A program made the position numbers and the translations under genes. Of a stretch of DNA of 18,200 bases, positions 9,638 to 18,200 are shown piece by piece. Position 1 is the stretch's first letter. Every line of letters begins with the position of its first letter. The notes under the pieces were generated by a model. It was not told where the DNA came from. It saw only the letters and a list, made by a program, of their open reading frames with translations, and ran no database searches. The DNA is from Globomyces pollinis-pini (taxonomy: Eukaryota > Chytridiomycota > Chytridiomycetes > Rhizophydiales > Globomycetaceae). Location of the stretch: the NCBI GenBank assembly GCA_025399215.1, contig MU621423.1:1-18200 (forward strand), in the 5' to 3' direction.

Positions 9638-11374
9638 ATGAAGAATAAACAACAGTCAATCAAACCTTCAAAAATACAATGGATGATGTTATCTGTCCTG
9701 GCCTTGGTTGTCTACACATACTGGTCTTTGACTTTAAATGATATTCCTACTGGACCATTACCATATCAAAATGATCCTGAAATCGATTGGAATATCTTAC
9801 CAAAAAATGCTTACTTGAATTCCTCATTAATAGTGGAAACTCAAGTTAGAGGACATGTCTATTTATCCAAACCAAAGGCCCCTTTATTGATCATCATGCA
9901 TGGTAACCATCCAACTTGTGAAAACTCATTCGAAATTGATTGGGAACGGTGTACAACACAGAATCCAGAAATTCAATCAGATCTGGGGTATACTTATTTG
10001 GCTAATCACTTTGTAAAAAAAGGTTATGCTGTATTGGCACCTTCTTTTAACAAAAACCTGAATCCCAACCTTAATATCAAAAACAGATATGATATAAATG
10101 CTCGTGCTAATTTAGTTTTAAAAACAATTGTCGCATTTCAAAACAAATCATTGAAAATACCTGGTATCAATGTATTAGATTATATTGATTTCGATAACAT
10201 TGCCATTATTGGACATTCTAGAGGTGGAGAAGCATGTCGTGCCTTGGAAGAATTACTAGCAAAAGTAAAACCTTCCATCAAAGTATATGGACTCTTTGAA
10301 TTTGCACCCACAGATTATGGTCTCAACAATACTGTATCGTTTCATAATCCAGGAAAATCTCAATATTTATCAATTTTGGGAACTTGTGAAGGAGATGTGA
10401 TGAATTTCTCTGGATCTACGGTATTTGAACGTGCACAAGAGGTACCAAGTATTTATAGAAGATCATCAATTGCTGTTGTTGGAGCCAATCATAATTTTTT
10501 CAATACTAATTGGAGTCCAAGTGATACTTTATTCTATTGCCCAAATGCCTTATTTCCATCAAATGCAACTGAATCTGTAAAACAACAAGAAATTGGTTTA
10601 CTTTTCTTGACTGGATTTATAGATGCGGTGTTCAATGATCTCGATTTTGATCCATTAACTATTGAACCACCCAAAGATATTCGTATATTGATTGAAACTG
10701 TACCACCAAACAAAACTCTCCTTTTTGACAATTCTGATTCACTTATTCTCAACAACAGTCAGGTGGAAGATATAACCCCTTATGTCAGTCGCCAGTATTA
10801 CCAGCATAGTGATTATTACAAGATGCAGTTAATGGATGCTGGCAAGAAACGGAATATGTCATTTAATGAGATAAACTTTTCTCCCGCCATTGATCAAAAT
10901 GTAACAATCATTCACTTTGGTGCAAACTCTACTGTAACGATCCCCTTGCGTTCAACGGAATGTGACTATATTGATATTCAAATTGGAAGTCGAATGTACT
11001 GTGGATCAAAAGATTGTGAAATAACTCCAACTGTTCTTAACTTTAAACTATTACAAATAATTGGAGATGTTAACAACTTGGAATCAATTGATCAACTTGA
11101 AATCGATGATGATTATGTGAATCATATGCCATTTAATCCTTCGCCCCCATCATCAAAGACAAATGAAACCAATGGATTTTTTAAAACAGCTTCAAATTCC
11201 TCCATTGATTTAACACTCAGCCCAACCAAAATTCTGTTAAACACGAAAAGAATTTACCTCAATATGTATACTGGAAAATTCAAAGGTATTGTTTTGGAAT
11301 CAAGTACCCCCACTACTGTGGTTTTGGGGCACATTTTTGGAGGATTTATACAGAAAATAAAGCCTTTCCCTTAA
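9638..11374 (+). CDS. Membrane-anchored secretory alpha/beta hydrolase
   Basis: A single exon encoding 578 aa. A short basic N-terminus is followed by one hydrophobic segment (about 14-30), predicting a type II signal anchor. The rest carries many N-glycosylation sequons, consistent with a secretory or extracellular location. The hydrolase core shows HGNHPTC (88-94, oxyanion region), nucleophile elbow GHSRGGE with Ser194, a likely acid at Asp253 (CEGDVMNFSG) and GANHNFF with His285. The HGNH...C and GANHN combinations recall alpha/beta hydrolases common in bacteria, of the lipase/esterase kind. The substrate is unknown. The C-terminal ~230 residues after the catalytic core (about 350-578) match nothing I recognise and may be a beta-rich accessory domain. 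The lack of introns contrasts with most neighbours and fits, without proving, acquisition by transfer. Confidence 0.75.
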   Translation: MKNKQQSIKPSKIQWMMLSVLALVVYTYWSLTLNDIPTGPLPYQNDPEIDWNILPKNAYLNSSLIVETQVRGHVYLSKPKAPLLIIMHGNHPTCENSFEIDWERCTTQNPEIQSDLGYTYLANHFVKKGYAVLAPSFNKNLNPNLNIKNRYDINARANLVLKTIVAFQNKSLKIPGINVLDYIDFDNIAIIGHSRGGEACRALEELLAKVKPSIKVYGLFEFAPTDYGLNNTVSFHNPGKSQYLSILGTCEGDVMNFSGSTVFERAQEVPSIYRRSSIAVVGANHNFFNTNWSPSDTLFYCPNALFPSNATESVKQQEIGLLFLTGFIDAVFNDLDFDPLTIEPPKDIRILIETVPPNKTLLFDNSDSLILNNSQVEDITPYVSRQYYQHSDYYKMQLMDAGKKRNMSFNEINFSPAIDQNVTIIHFGANSTVTIPLRSTECDYIDIQIGSRMYCGSKDCEITPTVLNFKLLQIIGDVNNLESIDQLEIDDDYVNHMPFNPSPPSSKTNETNGFFKTASNSSIDLTLSPTKILLNTKRIYLNMYTGKFKGIVLESSTPTTVVLGHIFGGFIQKIKPFP

Positions 11375-12224
11375 TATGACTTCTAGTTGTAGTTTGAAAA
11401 ACTCACTGAAAGACTAAATTGAGCGTCTCTCAGATAATCTCAATCAACAGTATTTGAGTAGACCATTGGACGCGATTTACCACAGATCACTATTTTAACT
11501 GTAATATGTATTATATCGTGTATAGTGAGTGGAAATCATCCAAGGCCATGACCGTCCAAAAAACAGCGTTACTACAATTCGTATCGAAACTCAAAATCAA
11601 TTCAGTTTACAAGAAACAAATTGAACTGTTCTGAGTTGTTATAGAATATAATGTGATGATTGATGAAAATTATGCACTTGATCTTAGCGGATAACGTAAA
11701 GTTGAGCCAATAATATACTCAGTGAATTTAACGGATAAATCAATTTACAACTAAATAAAACTTGTATATTTTGAACCTGTTTAATTGGAGGGTATTGTAC
11801 AGTTGAGAAAGATTAGGATGTGATCAGTAGACAAACCTAAATAGTTAGGTACTACAACACGAAAGACATGATATGAAGATAGAGAGATCGAAATAAGGTA
11901 ATTAATAGTATCACTCAGAAAGGTAACGCCTATCATTATTTTCATTTTCTGAAGTTACTATATTTGATTGATCCAACATCTTACTTGAAACAACTCTGGT
12001 GGGTAATTACAAACACAATGGCTTATATTGAACAGCTATTGCACATAGTTTTGGAGCGGGATTAAGTTTAGTACATTATTATTAGCGAAACACTTTATAC
12101 CTATTAAAGTGTACTCAATTGTTTGTATTCAACTAAGGTACCAAACTACTTAGCCACTGAACATGTTTCACACGGCCTAACTGGATTTGTATATAAACCG
12201 CATCAAAAAGTTTTTAAATCTCAA
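11375..12224. other. Spacer and upstream region of the OPT gene
   Basis: No gene is supported. An open frame in phase with the transporter extends upstream to 12123 but has no ATG before 12225. A short frame starting at atggcttatattg (12019) ends quickly at a stop. No RNA gene was recognised. Confidence 0.4.
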
Positions 12225-14503
12225 ATGGGTACTGAAAGTATGAAAGTGAACGACGTGGAACGTGATCGAGCTCCTGAAATTGTACAAGAGGACATAGCAG
12301 ATGGTTGGGTGACAGGAATTGTCTCAATGGATGATGACCCAGATATCCCAGCCTTCACTGTTCGAATGGTTGTAATTGGTGTTGTTTGGGCAGTCTTTCT
12401 TGGGTTTGTTGATACCGTCTTAACCTTCCGTTATCAACCAATTGTAATTCCATCTACCACCGTGATTTTGTTGACTTATCCAATAGGAATCTTCCTGGCA
12501 AAGGTTTTACCTAAAGGGTTATTGAATCCAGGACCGTTTTCAGTGAAGGAGCTGTGTTTGGTCTGGATTCTTGCTTCCTCTGCAGGTGGTCAGCCGTATG
12601 GTCTGTACAACGTGGTTGGGCAAAACTGGAAGCAATTCATGGGGGATCAATCCATTACTTATTGGAATTCACTTCCTTGGGTCTTATCTACCCAAATGAT
12701 TGGGTATGGAGCTTCCGGTATAGCTAGAAGGTTCATCGTGTATCCCAAAGCTATGTTATGGCCAACCACCTTACCATATGTTACATTGTTGAACTCGTAC
12801 TTTGAACAAGATGCTCCATCGCGATATCATCTCTCTAGATTTTCTTTTTTCTGGATCAGTTTTACATTTATGTTTATCTATCAATGGTTGCCATCTTACT
12901 TCGCACCTGCTCTCTCTATGGTGTCGTTATTGTGTCTGATAACAAACAATAAAACCTTAAGATGGTTGGGATCATCTGCAAATAACGAAGGTGTTGGGAT
13001 GTTTGCTCTATCTTTTGATTGGACAGTGGCAAATGGTTTATCTGCAATCTATACTCCTTGGTGGGCTGCATTGAATAACTATGGAGGTTATATCCTATTC
13101 ACTTGGATATTTATGCCATTAATGTACATTACCAATCCGTTCAACGTTCCAGGGGGTTATGAATCACAGTCTATAATAGGATTCGATGGTGCTGATGCGA
13201 AGGTTGATCCATTTCCAAGAATCAATTCCAATGGTCTGTTTTCCAGAGAAGGTAGACGCGTAAAAGTGGATACTACGCAACTCTTGAATGGAGACTATTC
13301 ATTGAACTCGACTTTCTATGATCTTATCCAGCCAATTTATTTATCTCCTGGTTTCACAATGGGATATTTTTCTTCGTTTTTGACACTTGGAGCTCTAATC
13401 TCTCACACTTCATTATGGTATGGAGAAAGTATTGTTCGTCAAACGAAAGATGCCTTTAATCAGTTAAACAGTGGTGAAGAAGACGAATTGAATATGATTA
13501 TGAAGAGCTACCCAGAAATTCCAGATTATTTCTACATTGCGTTTCTTGTTGGATTTACCATTTTGTCTGTATGTTCAAGTGTCTTTACTGCCTTTAAAAT
13601 GCCAATTTTAGCAACTTTAGGTGCTATAGCGTTAGGTATTTTATTTATCATTCCAATTGGTATTGTTCAGGCTATCTCAGGATCTCAAATTGGCTTAAAC
13701 GTATTGACCCAAATGTGTGCTGGTTTTACAATGCCAGGTAATACTGTTGCTGTGATGTGCTTCAAGACGCTTGGTTACGATATAACTATTCAAGGGTTGA
13801 ATTTGTCTTCTTCTCAAAAGATTGGCCACTATTTGCATATTCCACCTAGAGCAATGTTTATTTCACAAATGATTGGTACTTTGATTGGAGTATTTGTAAA
13901 CACGTTTGCAGTGTTTTGGGCACAGACTGCACTTGAAGATGTTTTCATTGAACGACCATTAGAGTGGTTTCCAAATGGGTACGTGACATTTGTCAATGCA
14001 GCCGGTATAATGCTTCAAATAATCCATTAGGTATTTGGGGAGCAATTGGTCCTGCCAGATTCTTTGGCACTGGTGCAGTTTATAGTACACTAATGTGGGG
14101 ATTTTTAATTGGCTTTATCTTACCGTTTCTGCCATGGGCATTGAACAAACTTTATCCACATCCAAATTGGCACCTGATAAATATACCATTGTTAGTATTT
14201 AATGGGAATTTAACTGGTGCAAATCAATCTCAAATTTTTATGGGTTTGGTGTTGTGTTTTGTATTCAACAAAATCATCTATGAAAGATATCGTGAATGGT
14301 GGACAAAATACACATTTATGTTGGGTTTTGGATTCGACACAGGTGCTGCAATCACTTCAATGTTGGCTTTGTTTACTGGCTTTATTTTAGCATCTCCAGG
14401 CGGAGGGCCCTTGAATCCTCAAGGTTCTTATGCAGATTACTATTGTATAGGTCTTTACTGGCAGAATGATACTGGAACAGCTTCTATTGCATCCAATAAA
14501 TAA
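12225..14503 (+). CDS. Oligopeptide transporter, OPT family
   Basis: A plasma-membrane proton-coupled importer of small peptides or related compounds; the substrate cannot be told from sequence. Exons 12225-14004 and 14031-14503, with a 26-nt intron; the spliced protein is 750 aa, a normal length for fungal Isp4/Opt proteins. Family motifs in order: DDPDIPAFTVR (about 36), LLNPGPFSVKE (about 99, the NPG motif), SFDW in the middle, IPPRAMF (about 538, the IPPR motif) and, across the splice junction, NAAGIWGAIGPARFFG. Multiple hydrophobic segments fit 12-16 membrane spans. The start is the first ATG in phase. The cytosolic N-terminus is acidic and short. Without splicing, the acceptor TAG itself becomes an in-frame stop at 14028-14030. 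It lies tail-to-tail with the Zn2Cys6 regulator, 164 bp away, so co-regulation is possible but unproven. Confidence 0.93.
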
Positions 14504-14667
14504 ATTCATTAATCCTTTTCTTTAAACAGGTATAAAATTAAAATTATATTATTTGCTATCCGCGAACTGATACGAACTCCGTTTTACATTAAAAGAGAAT
14601 AAGGGAATGTGGTAGTATTTGAATTTCATGTTTGAATGGGGATTGTCACCAACAAAACCATGACCAC

Positions 14668-16276
14668 TCAAGAGACATATTCTTGAATTTTGAACGCATA
14701 ATATGCAGCAAGTTTCCATTCCCAACCTTTTCCACTGATGCGTGGAAAAAGCTTTTTCTTTACAATGTCCACAATTTCAAGTTGATTGGCAATATCTGGA
14801 ACGTTGCTTTTGATACTTAATCGGCATATTTCTCCGCAAAACATCAATGATAATGATTGCTCTATAATTTTAACCGACATCTTCAGACTATGATCTTGTA
14901 GATCAACCGCAGTGTCAGCTTCAATCATAAGGAAATATGCAAATGCTCGTAGGCATATCAATATGATCTCGGAAGATGTATATAGATCATATTTCATACC
15001 TTCAATCTTTGCTAGTGGCAGCTTTAAATCCACGTTTAATTGAATGGAAAGAGAATGTATACTAGCCATTAGTAGTAAAATAACTTTATATGCCAATAAC
15101 AATGGGGATTCAAATCTTGGAACGCTTTGAGAAAGCTCTGACATGGATTTCTTTGAAGTAAATTGACCAAAACACTCAGCAAGAGGTATTGGTATCTGCA
15201 CCATAGTAGTATAATGTAAATTAAGCAAAAGCTGCTTTAATTCTGCATTGGTAAACAGATTTTCAGGTGTTAATAATGACTGGAAGTGGATGAGCCAGCG
15301 ATGTATTCGTACACATTTTCGTTGATTCTCGATTAGAGATAATTGTTTGATGTCAGTAGATTCGACAACTCCGGCTGTGATGTCCGAAAGAAATACATTC
15401 GATATTTCAAACTCTGAAACTGATTTCGGTAACACTGGTAGGTTGTAGTGTGAGTACTCTCCTGATTCTAAGATAATTAAGTTCCGGGAAAAGGTAACGC
15501 TCTGAAAGCTGTCAATCATTAAGCATAAATTCCATAGTATTCCGTTTTGCCTTTGTTCTTCTTTGGACAAAGGTCGAGTTGAATATGAGTTGACTTCAGT
15601 TAAGATTTTGTTTGGAAATATAAAGGATGCGTTTTGAAAGAATCCAAATTTTTGACCAGCTTCAATTGTATCATCTAAAATCATGTATGAATTGTCAATT
15701 TTTTACAGAATAGTTTATACACGTCATCGAGTGTTGCTTTTGAAAATAAGATCCAGCATTTCATGAGGTTTGAATGTAAATTGTAAAACACACTTGTTGA
15801 GTTGTCAGCATAAAGTTGGATCGTTCTAACTCCATCTATGGTATTGCCAGGAAGTTTTTCAAATTGGTTTGGTGAGGGACTCAAGGTTTCATGATCAGTG
15901 ATTTGAACAGGTTGATCACAATCTGCTTCCAATTCATTAATTAAAACCGAATTTATAACAGCTAAGTAAGTTGAGATTCACATCTAGATTGTACATTCTT
16001 TCAATTGAGCAACTTTTGCTTCCAATTCTATTACTTTCTGTTTGAATGATATTTTCTTAATAACAGTTCTACTGATTAAAACACTATTTTGTACCTTGAA
16101 GTTAAAGAGTAAATACATGAAGTATCAGGAATCTTTGACAACAGCAATTTACAAGCTCCACATACTTCCTTACCATCACACTTTTTCTTCCTAGTTCTAC
16201 AATTGTCTGATCGTTAGGATACTTTCTTACCACAGCTTTTGTTTCTTTTGACTATTTGACTGGCACTTGAATTCAT
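14668..16276 (-). CDS. Zn2Cys6 transcription factor (copy 1)
   Basis: A nuclear DNA-binding regulator, 498 aa. Exons (minus): 16276-16231, 16206-16095, 16071-15995, 15961-15707, 15674-14668. Introns are 24, 23, 33 and 32 nt. The zinc cluster exists only after removing the 24-nt intron: it reads SCDNCRTRKKKCDG followed by CGAC and DTSC, with Cys at 15, 18, 25, 31, 34 and 46. The last spacing (11 residues) is longer than the usual 6-8. A short coiled-coil-like stretch (QKVIELEAKVAQLKE) follows, as in many dimeric members. The middle and C-terminal part resembles the fungal-specific regulatory domain (STRPLSKEEQRQNGILWNL). The chosen ATG matches the start of the second copy at 17608. The frame stays open for another 80 codons upstream to 16516, but the second copy has a stop there. 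Target genes are unknown. Confidence 0.88.
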
Positions 16277-16330
16277 TACCAAATCAGAACGAAAATTTCT
16301 CAAAACAAATGAAAGAATGGAATTCAATGG
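15686..16330 (-). repeat. Inverted paralogous segment, arm 1
   Basis: The 5' part of the first Zn2Cys6 gene, with about 50 bp before its ATG, is homologous to 17535-18200 on the opposite strand. Exon boundaries match. 15686-15806 is identical to 18080-18200 over all 121 bp, while the more 5' parts differ at many positions. Confidence 0.92.
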
Positions 16331-16681
16331 ATTGGAAATTTTTCGATCCAATTGTCTTGGACACATAGAAACCAGACCAGTCGAACGTTTTAAAAGCGAC
16401 CATTCCCATAAAGTTATCTTATCCAAGAAAAATAAGCACGGGGGAATGGATTTAAGATTTTCAACAATGGGGACTATTGAGGATGAATAATTTACATGAT
16501 AATATCTTTCACTCATCGGAATTTAGAATCATCATAACCACTCGTAACAATTCTGTATGATTTGATTGTTGCTTTTCCATTACTCTAGAAGGTGATTTAT
16601 GTTAATGTTGTATAAGAGACTGGCATTTTTGTTATTGTGCTGGCGAATTGTGCACGTTCGTGGTTTTGATTATTTTTTCAA
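16277..16681. promoter_or_regulatory. Divergent intergenic region, Zn2Cys6 regulator / NDP kinase
   Basis: A 405-bp region between two divergent starts. A weak TATA-like tataagag lies at 16611, about 70 bp before the kinase ATG. On the minus strand an open frame from 16516 runs into the regulator in phase, so an N-terminally extended form is conceivable. Confidence 0.4.
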
Positions 16682-17517
16682 ATGTTTAGTAGATCTACTC
16701 GAGTTTTAAGCCGTAACGCTAAGTCTGTTGGTAAACCATATTCAAGCACAACTTTTATGCGTCCAAAGAATCTATTTGGGGCAGTATTTGGAGGTGGTTT
16801 GATGCTTGCTCTCATTGCCAATAACGTCGTTCAAGCAGATTCGAAGAAAGCCCCTAAACCTAAAGCAGTAGCAGCCCCAAAGGGTATAGCTGGTATCAAA
16901 GGTGGTGTAGAACGAACTTTTATTGCAGTTAAACCAGATGGTACTCAACGAGCACTCGTAGGCCAAGTGATCTCTCGCTTTGAACGTAAAGGATACAAAC
17001 TAGTTGGTCTAAAAGCTGTTGTCCCTACACGTGCACTTGCCGAAGTTCATTATGCGGGTAAGGAAAGTAGTTTCATTAATTGGTAGATCTGAAAACGCGC
17101 CCTTTCTTTAACGGACTTGTAAACTACATGACCAGTGGAGCTGCACCAGTAATCTATTAAATATATATTTATTGAATAGGTTGTAGCAATGGTATGGGAA
17201 GGTCCTGATGTTATTCGACAAGGTCGTCGTTTGATTGGAGCAACCAATCCTTTAGGTTAGTGATTTTGTCAATTAATATTTCCTCTAGGTTATCAGTTTA
17301 GTGAATAATTTATAATTTAGACGCCGAACCAGGTACTATCCGAGGAGACTTCTGTATCAGCGTTGGTCGCAATATCATTCACGGATCTGACTCTTATGAA
17401 TCTGCCAGTATTGAAATTCCACTCTGGTTTACTTCAAGTGAAATCTATGACTGGGAATGTAATTTAATTTCTTTAATTTTAGTTGGTAATGCTGAATGGG
17501 TTACTTCCAACAACTAA
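16682..17517 (+). CDS. Mitochondrial nucleoside diphosphate kinase
   Basis: Transfers the gamma phosphate between nucleoside triphosphates and diphosphates through a phosphohistidine. Exons 16682-17057, 17087-17148, 17180-17255, 17321-17458, 17483-17517; 228 aa. Introns are 29, 31, 65 and 24 nt. Residues 1-30 are Arg/Ser-rich without acids ([15 protein letters not shown]), a mitochondrial presequence. A hydrophobic stretch (about 31-50, [20 protein letters not shown]) and a Lys/Pro/Ala linker follow, suggesting inner-membrane anchoring with the kinase in the intermembrane space. The kinase domain shows [29 protein letters not shown] and NIIHGSDS with the catalytic His. The 65-nt intron is composite. 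The last intron is 24 nt, in phase and stop-free, so retention would only add eight residues. The gene sits between the two inverted Zn2Cys6 copies. Confidence 0.93.
17256..17320 (+). other. Composite 65-nt intron (33 + 32)
   Basis: The third kinase intron joins ATNPL to DAEPGTIRG. It splits exactly at a TAG|GT junction into two GT...AG units, 17256-17288 and 17289-17320, each of the size usual here. Removing only the first unit would lead into an early stop. Confidence 0.6.
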
Positions 17518-17534
17518 CTTTTTGAATGTTATTT

Positions 17535-18200
17535 TCCAATAAATTCCGTTCTTTAAATTCTTAAATTTGTGTTCTGAGAAATTAGCGTTTTTTGTTTTGA
17601 TTTGGTAATGGATACAACTGGAAGTGGAATGGTCAGAAGAAACAAAAGCTGTGGTAAGAAAGAATTTTAACAATAAGACAATTGCAGAAGTAGGAAGATA
17701 AAGTGTGATGGTTATGAAATATGTGGAGCTTGTAAATTGCTCTCTTCAAAGATTCCTGATACTTCATGTGTTTATTCTATAACAACTTCAAGGTACAAAG
17801 TAGTATTTAAATCAGCAGAAATGTAAGGAAGAAAGTATCATTTAGACAGAAAGTAAATGAATTGGAAGCAAAGGTTACTCAATTGAAAGAATGTACGACG
17901 GAAATGTGCTCTCACCTTACCTAGCTGCTATAAAGTCGGGTAGAGTTAGAAAAACACTATTAGAAACCAATCAGCCAGTTCAAGTTACCGATCATGAAAC
18001 TTTGAGACATTCACCAGATCAATTTGAAAAACTTCCTAGCAATACCATAGATGAAATTAGAACGATCCAACTATATACCGACAACTCAACAAGTGTGTTT
18101 TACAATTTACATTCAAACCTCATGAAATGCTGGATCTTATTTTCAAAAGCAACACTCGATGACGTGTATAAACTATTCTGTAAAAAATTGACAATTCATA
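17535..18200 (+). repeat. Inverted paralogous segment, arm 2
   Basis: The counterpart of 15686-16330, in opposite orientation, with the kinase gene between the arms. It runs off the window, so its full length is unknown. Confidence 0.92.
17608..18200 (+). CDS. Zn2Cys6 transcription factor (copy 2, cut by window end)
   Basis: A partial gene whose 3' end lies beyond the window. Exons 17608-17653, 17678-17792, 17816-17892, 17925-18179; introns 24, 23 and 32 nt, and a fourth starting at 18180. The first 164 residues are visible. The zinc cluster reads SCDNCRSRKIKCDG then CGAC and DTSC, with the same unusual 11-residue last spacing as copy 1, and a coiled-coil-like QKVNELEAKVTQLKE. Exon 4 has the same length as in copy 1 (255 nt); exon 2 is one codon longer. 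All visible exons are open, so the copy looks functional, and differences in the recognition helix region (RSRKIK versus RTRKKK) could alter DNA specificity. It starts only 90 bp after the kinase stop, and the kinase polyadenylation-type aataaa (17538) lies in that gap. Confidence 0.88.

Noticed and set aside
12123..12224. N-terminal extension of the OPT transporter
   Set aside because: Open but without an ATG; the first ATG at 12225 gives a normal-length protein.
14632..14820. Plus-strand open frame opposite the Zn2Cys6 gene
   Set aside because: No motif, overlaps a well-supported exon.
16214..16516. Separate 100-aa minus-strand gene
   Set aside because: Its end is the first exon of the Zn2Cys6 gene read into the intron; only the upstream part is of possible interest.
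1..18200. tRNA, rRNA or transposon
   Set aside because: No tRNA T-loop or box pattern, no rRNA, and no transposase or reverse transcriptase motif was seen on either strand.

Overview
This 18.2 kb window is AT-rich nuclear DNA from a fungus. The evidence is a Zn2Cys6 transcription factor pair with a fungal-type regulatory domain, a GPI-anchored repeat cell-wall protein, a PCP1-type mitochondrial rhomboid protease, a GET5-like protein, BRO1 and an OPT peptide transporter. The lineage cannot be fixed from sequence alone. The main feature is extremely short spliceosomal introns. By restoring conserved protein families across each break I placed 26 complete introns, 23 of which are 23-34 nt long (most often 26). 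Many genes therefore look shattered until they are spliced conceptually.

Layout. 1-1654 is gene-poor, with possible relics of a leucine-rich-repeat protein on the minus strand. 1655-2119 (-) encodes a small secreted, GPI-anchored protein of Cys-containing decapeptide repeats. 2120-3121 is non-coding. 3122-4100 (-) is the rhomboid protease (6 exons). A 245-bp divergent promoter with a 13-bp element shared by both flanking genes separates it from the GET5-like gene at 4346-4932 (+, 2 exons). 5055-9088 (+) is BRO1/ALIX (9 exons). 9638-11374 (+) is a single-exon membrane-anchored alpha/beta hydrolase. 12225-14503 (+) is an OPT transporter (2 exons). 14668-16276 (-) is a Zn2Cys6 regulator (5 exons). 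16682-17517 (+) is a mitochondrial nucleoside diphosphate kinase (5 exons). 17608 to the window edge (+) is a second copy of the Zn2Cys6 gene, inverted relative to the first and cut off by the window end.

The genes do not form one pathway. They are housekeeping functions (mitochondrial proteolysis and nucleotide metabolism, tail-anchored protein insertion, ESCRT/endosomal sorting), a peptide importer beside a pair of candidate regulators, and cell-surface or secretory proteins. The points most worth a second look are the intron architecture, including two longer introns that can be read as two or three tiny introns joined head-to-tail at AG|GT, and the inverted regulator duplication, which contains a perfectly identical tract within otherwise diverged copies.
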